Origin: Lysobacteraceae bacterium
GTDB lineage: Bacteria; Pseudomonadota; Gammaproteobacteria; Xanthomonadales; Xanthomonadaceae
Length of the DNA stretch: 11,115 nucleotides
Direction of reading: 5' to 3'
NCBI GenBank assembly: GCA_028293685.1
Contig: JAQGOI010000123.1
Coordinates: 1-11,115 of the forward strand
Every line of letters starts with the position of its first letter. Position 1 is the first letter of the stretch. This document shows positions 7,525 to 11,115 of this stretch, one piece after another. The notes under the pieces are model-generated. The model was not told where the DNA came from. It did no database searches and saw nothing but the letters and a program-made list of their open reading frames with translations. The translations under genes and the position numbers were made by a program.

Positions 7525-7602
7525 GTGCCCGTCAGGATGAACAAGTTCGTCTGCGGCCGCCGTGCCGCGCGCGCCTCCCGGGTATCGCGAGGCACGCGAT
7601 GA
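7525..7602 (+). CDS. Possible short upstream ORF (25 codons) overlapping the pilL start
   Basis: In the 97-base gap after pilJ a reading frame begins at GTG 7525, or at ATG 7537 in the same frame. It ends at TGA 7600-7602 and overlaps the pilL ATG (7599-7601) as ATGA. GAGAG (7512-7516) lies eight bases before the GTG. The product would have 25 residues (21 from the ATG) and be arginine-rich, with no hydrophobic segment and no recognised family. Translation would pass through and open the hairpin at 7584-7600, so it may act as a coupling leader rather than encode a working peptide. A chance open frame in GC-rich DNA is equally possible. Confidence 0.15.
   Translation: MPVRMNKFVCGRRAARASRVSRGTR
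7584..7600 (+). promoter_or_regulatory. Hairpin enclosing the pilL ribosome site and start codon
   Basis: ATCGCG (7584-7589) and CGCGAT (7595-7600) form a perfect 6-bp stem around the loop AGGCA, with a further U-G pair possible (7583/7601). The AGG of the likely ribosome site (GAGG, 7589-7592) is in the loop, and the A and U of the pilL AUG (7599-7601) are in the stem. If it forms in the mRNA it would limit pilL initiation unless opened by ribosomes arriving from upstream. It was identified by eye and no folding energy was computed. Confidence 0.35.
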
Positions 7603-10600
7603 GTGCGCTGCGCGACGCGATCGATTACACGACGCTGGGCTGGATCAAGCCCGAGCTCGACGAGACGTTGCGTCAGGCGCGGATGGCGATCGAGGCCTTC
7701 GCTGAAGAGCCTGGCGACAGCAGCCAGATGGTGCTGTGCGCCGGCTACCTGCACCAGGTGCAGGGAACGCTCCGGATGGTCGAGTTGTACGCCCCGGCGA
7801 TGGTGGCCGAGGAAATGGAGCAACTCGCCCAGGCGCTGAAAGCCGGCACGACCCCAAGCCACGACGAAGCATGCGCAACGCTGATGCGCGGCGTGGTGCT
7901 GCTGCCCGACTATCTCGAGCGGCTGCAGGGTGGGCACAAGGACATTCCGATCGTGTTGCTGCCGCTGCTCAACGAACTGCGCGCGGCGCGTGGTCAAGCG
8001 GGCCTGAGCGAAAGTGTCCTGTTCGCGCCCGACCTGCAGCGACCGTTGCCCGATACGATTTCCGCTGCCCATGTCGAGCAGGGCCCGTCGTCCCGCGCGG
8101 TACGTGAAACCCTTGCCGCCCCATTGCTCGCCCAGTTGCGCGATGCGCTGGCGGCGTGGCCGGAAGACGGTGAGCCCCGCAAGGACGCTGCGTTTGCGCA
8201 GGCGCTGGAGGGCCTGCTCGCGCAGGCCAGCGAGGAATCCGATCGACGCATGTTGTGGGTTGCGTCGACCGTCGCCTCGGCCATGGCCGATGGGGCGCTG
8301 GTCGCGACGTCGGAATTACGCCAGGCCTTTGTGAGTGTCGAACGTGAGACCCGGCGCCTGTTCGAAGACGACGGTTTTGGCATGCCGCGCGCCGACGCCG
8401 CACTCGAGCCAACCCGCCAACTGCTGTACCACGTCGCCCACACCAAGGGCGCGCACGCCGGGCTTCAGCGCCTGCGCGATACATTCGATCTCGATGCCCG
8501 CGGGCCGAGCGCGTCCGAACTCGAGCATGCGCGCGGCAGCCTCACCGGCCGCAATCGCGCCCTGCTGGACACCGTTTCTGCAGCGATCAAGGAAGACCTG
8601 CTGCGGGTCAAGGATGTGCTGGACCTGCATCTGCGCAGTGGCCACACCGGCATCGAAGGTCTGCAGCCGCAGGTCGAGGCGCTTGGCCGTGTCGCCGATA
8701 CGCTCGGCATGCTTGGCCTTGGGCTGGCACGCACTGTTGTCCAGGACCAGCGCGACGCCATGCGTGCGATGGTCCACGGCGAACGCCCGGCCGACGAAGG
8801 GGCCCTGCTCGATATCGCCGGCGCATTGCTGTACGTCGATGCGTCTCTGGACGAACAGGTCGCCCATCTCGGTGGCCCGGACACCGGCGCCGACGAAAGC
8901 ATGCTCGCCAGCGAATCGCGCAAGGTCATCGAAGTGGTGGTGCGCGAAGCGATCGCCAATTTCGCCGACGCGCGCCAGGCCTTTGTCGCATTCGTGGAGA
9001 CCAACTGGGACCACGCCGCGCTGACCGAAGTGCCGCGCCTGCTGCACGAAGTGTCCGGCGCACTGACGATGCTGGAGCTGAAAGTTCCGGCCGACTATCT
9101 CACCGGCGTGCGCCTGTACGCCGAGCGCGAGTTGATCGGGCGGCACCGCGTACCCAACGGGCGCCAGCTCGACACGCTGGCTGATGCGTTGGCGAGCCTC
9201 GAGTACTACCTCGAGGCGCTGCGCGAACAACGACCCAACCGCGACGAGATCCTCGACATCGCGCGCAACAGCCTCGAGTCGCTGTCCTACTGGCCGCTGC
9301 CGGCCAGCGACGTTGCGCCGCCGAAGCTGGTCGCGCCGCTGGACGTCAACGCTGCCGTCAGCGACGAGACGGTTACCGACTTTTCGAAGCAGGCGGCGAG
9401 CGGATTGGCGGGTATCGCATCGCCACAACCCGTCGAGCCGCTTGTGCCTGCGGCACCGGTGGATTTCGCAACCCCGGCCCCAGCACCCGTGGGCGCGGGT
9501 GGCGGCGGTTTCGAGGTCACGGGCGATGAGATCGACGACGAGATCCGCGAAGTCTTCCTCGAGGAATTCGAGGAGGAAATCAGCAACCTCGACCAGCTGC
9601 TCCCCGCATGGCGCGCCAATCCGGACGACATGGAAAGGCTGCGCACGATCCGGCGCGTCTTCCATACACTGAAGGGCAGTGGTCGGCTGGTCGGCGCCAA
9701 AACGCTTGGCGAGTTCAGCTGGAAAGTCGAGACCATGCTCAATCGCGTGCTCGACGGCACGCGGCCGCCGAGCCCGGCGGTCATCGCAATGGTCGACCAG
9801 GCCTTCTACACGCTGCCGCAGTTGCAGGCCGCATTGCGCGGAGAAACCGCAATCAATGCCGACCTGGACGGCATGCAGGCCGTCGCCGACCGCATCGCGC
9901 TTGGCGAGGAAATTTACTACAGCCCAGCCGAAGCCAGTTACGCCAGCGACGGAATGCCTGTCACGGTCGGCGTCGATGACGTGGACGCTGCCAGCGAATC
10001 CGAAGCGGCCGCGGCCAGCATCGAGCCGGCGGCGGACACCGTTCCGGCATCGATCGATCCGGTCCTGCTGGAAATACTCGACACCGAAATCGGCGGCCAC
10101 CTGGTCACCGTAGAAAACTGGATCAGCGCCGCGCGCGCGGCCCCTGCCCAGGCCGACGACAAACTGCTGCGCGCGATCCACACGATGAATGGCGCGTTCG
10201 CCATGACGGAAGTGCCGTCGATCACCGACGCCATGACGCCGGCGGAAGCGTACGTCAAGCGCCTGCTGGTCTCGCGCGCCGTGGTAACCGTGGAGGGCAT
10301 CGACGCGCTCAGCGAAATGGCCGCCGCCGCGCGTGAAACCGTCGCTGCATTGAATCTGCCGTCGCCCCGTATCGCGCGCTACACCGAATTGGCGCTGCGG
10401 CTGTCAGGGTTGCGTGACAGCTTGCCCGAAGCGAGCCTGCCGGAAGTGACGCCGTCGGAGGACATTGACGAGCTTGAAGTGGCTGTGGGCGAAGCCGAAC
10501 AACCGGCTCCCGAACTGGTGGCGTTCGATCTGAGCGCGTACGGCGACCTGGCGGTGCCTGAGGAAACAGCTGCCGAGTTCGTCGTCGAAGACGCGCTGGT

Positions 10601-11115
10601 CGATGAATCGGCTGCAGCGTTCGATTACGTCGAACCAATCGGCGCACACGCGGCGGAGACCTCCGATATCACGACGGCAGGCGATGAGGCCGTCGAACCG
10701 GATATGGTCTCCGACGCAGGAGTGGGCGAAGCCGCGCCTGCCGAACAAGCAGAGGACGCATTCGCGACATTGCCGGATCAGGAAGAAGCGCAACGGCTTG
10801 AAGCGGCGCGCATCGAGGAAGAGGAGCGGCTCGAATACGAGCGGCTCGAACTCGAATATGCGGAGCAGGCGCGCGTCGCACGGGAAACTGCCGAAGCCGA
10901 GCGTACCGAAGCCGAGCGCGCCGAAGCCGAACGCGCCGAAGCCGAACGAGTCGAAGCCGAGCGAGCCGAAGCCGAACGGGCCGAAGCCGAGCGTGCCGAA
11001 GCCGAGCGTGCCGAAGCCGAGCGTGCAGAAGCCGAACGAGCCGAAGCCGACCGTGCCGATGCCGAGCGCGTCGAAGCCGAGCGTGCCGACGCCGAACGTG
11101 CCGAAGCCGATCGTG
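7599..11115 (+). CDS. pilL: Chemotaxis histidine kinase PilL/ChpA (CheA-like), N-terminal part, 3' end outside window
   Basis: The frame is open for 1172 codons to the window edge; full-length relatives exceed 2000 residues, so the kinase, CheW-like and receiver domains are missing here. Visible modules: an N-terminal Hpt-like helix bundle (about 1-85; H52 in [11 protein letters not shown]), a long helical region, a second Hpt-like helix with H483 ([12 protein letters not shown]), an Ala/Pro/Gly linker (about 590-641), a canonical Hpt domain (about 645-740; H689 in [14 protein letters not shown]), a further Hpt-like domain (about 835-930; H861 in [11 protein letters not shown]), an acidic disordered linker (about 950-1060), and a charged helix ending in AEAER repeats from residue 1098. 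It autophosphorylates in response to PilJ/PilI and passes phosphate to PilG and PilH. The ATG at 7599 has GAGG six bases upstream and matches the ChpA N-terminus. No pilK lies between it and pilJ. Confidence 0.96.
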   Translation, partial: MSALRDAIDYTTLGWIKPELDETLRQARMAIEAFAEEPGDSSQMVLCAGYLHQVQGTLRMVELYAPAMVAEEMEQLAQALKAGTTPSHDEACATLMRGVVLLPDYLERLQGGHKDIPIVLLPLLNELRAARGQAGLSESVLFAPDLQRPLPDTISAAHVEQGPSSRAVRETLAAPLLAQLRDALAAWPEDGEPRKDAAFAQALEGLLAQASEESDRRMLWVASTVASAMADGALVATSELRQAFVSVERETRRLFEDDGFGMPRADAALEPTRQLLYHVAHTKGAHAGLQRLRDTFDLDARGPSASELEHARGSLTGRNRALLDTVSAAIKEDLLRVKDVLDLHLRSGHTGIEGLQPQVEALGRVADTLGMLGLGLARTVVQDQRDAMRAMVHGERPADEGALLDIAGALLYVDASLDEQVAHLGGPDTGADESMLASESRKVIEVVVREAIANFADARQAFVAFVETNWDHAALTEVPRLLHEVSGALTMLELKVPADYLTGVRLYAERELIGRHRVPNGRQLDTLADALASLEYYLEALREQRPNRDEILDIARNSLESLSYWPLPASDVAPPKLVAPLDVNAAVSDETVTDFSKQAASGLAGIASPQPVEPLVPAAPVDFATPAPAPVGAGGGGFEVTGDEIDDEIREVFLEEFEEEISNLDQLLPAWRANPDDMERLRTIRRVFHTLKGSGRLVGAKTLGEFSWKVETMLNRVLDGTRPPSPAVIAMVDQAFYTLPQLQAALRGETAINADLDGMQAVADRIALGEEIYYSPAEASYASDGMPVTVGVDDVDAASESEAAAASIEPAADTVPASIDPVLLEILDTEIGGHLVTVENWISAARAAPAQADDKLLRAIHTMNGAFAMTEVPSITDAMTPAEAYVKRLLVSRAVVTVEGIDALSEMAAAARETVAALNLPSPRIARYTELALRLSGLRDSLPEASLPEVTPSEDIDELEVAVGEAEQPAPELVAFDLSAYGDLAVPEETAAEFVVEDALVDESAAAFDYVEPIGAHAAETSDITTAGDEAVEPDMVSDAGVGEAAPAEQAEDAFATLPDQEEAQRLEAARIEEEERLEYERLELEYAEQARVARETAEAERTEAERAEAERAEAERVEAERAEAERAEAERAEAERAEAERAEAERAEADRADAERVEAERADAERAEADR
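10890..11114 (+). repeat. In-frame 15-bp tandem repeat encoding AEAER pentapeptides (runs off window)
   Basis: Fifteen consecutive 15-base units, in the pilL frame, encode AEAER or one-change variants: TEAER (second unit), VEAER (fifth and thirteenth), AEADR (eleventh and fifteenth) and ADAER (twelfth and fourteenth). The array continues to the window edge. Units at 10980-11024 are three identical copies of GCCGAAGCCGAGCGT. Others differ mostly at third positions (GAA/GAG, CGT/CGC/CGA/CGG), so much of the peptide pattern is kept by synonymous codons. Together with the preceding Glu/Arg-rich stretch (from about 10782) it predicts a long charged alpha helix. Since the unit is a multiple of three, gain or loss of copies leaves the frame intact. 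Confidence 0.97.

Noticed and set aside
7553-7560. GCGGCCGC palindrome in the pilJ-pilL gap as a regulatory site
   Set aside because: An 8-base GC palindrome is unremarkable at this base composition and has no link to a known motif.
8316-10181. A 621-codon open frame on the minus strand within pilL
   Set aside because: It is antisense to conserved PilL modules and has low-complexity composition without motifs. Stop-free antisense frames are common in GC-rich genes.
10890-11114. Tandem repeats considered as a CRISPR array or non-coding satellite
   Set aside because: Units are 15 bases with no spacers, stay in the pilL frame and keep the peptide through synonymous changes, so this is a protein repeat.

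Overview
The window is high-GC, densely coded bacterial DNA from a gammaproteobacterium. The best guess is Xanthomonadaceae/Lysobacteraceae (Lysobacter-, Luteimonas- or Xanthomonas-like). This rests on protein content, on a gshB/tonB block divergent from pilG-pilH-pilI-pilJ-pilL, and on the absence of the pilK methyltransferase that Pseudomonas carries between pilJ and chpA. The genus is inferred and was not tested by a search. No tRNA, rRNA, insertion sequence, CRISPR array or phage gene was seen.

Layout. (1) Positions 2-1374, plus strand: the C-terminal third of a DinG/YoaA-type helicase, overlapping by ATGA with tsaB (t6A tRNA modification); the same neighbours occur in E. coli. (2) Positions 1377-3791, minus strand: a compact unit read gshB > tonB-family gene > small multi-pass membrane protein. 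Its 3' end converges on tsaB with a 2-base gap. (3) Positions 3792-3975: a 184-base divergent intergenic region with a TTGACA/TATAAG promoter candidate facing pilG and a small inverted repeat on the gshB side. (4) Positions 3976-11115, plus strand: the Pil-Chp chemosensory operon controlling type IV pili: pilG and pilH (CheY-like), pilI (CheW-like), pilJ (chemoreceptor) and the first 1172 codons of pilL/chpA (giant CheA-like kinase). pilL is cut by the window end inside a pentapeptide-repeat helix.

How the genes work together. By homology with the Pseudomonas and Xylella systems, PilJ senses a pilus or surface cue, PilI couples it to the PilL kinase, and phosphate passes through the Hpt domains to PilG (extension side) and PilH (retraction or phosphate-sink side). 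The gshB-tonB unit is housekeeping (glutathione, TonB-type energy transduction) and need not be linked in function.

No wholly new system is evident. The points most worth a second look are: the 15-copy AEAER-type repeat in PilL; a perfect 6-bp hairpin holding the pilL start codon, together with an overlapping 25-codon upstream reading frame; the N-terminal extension of PilI; and the mix of canonical and lysine-less Hpt-like modules in PilL.
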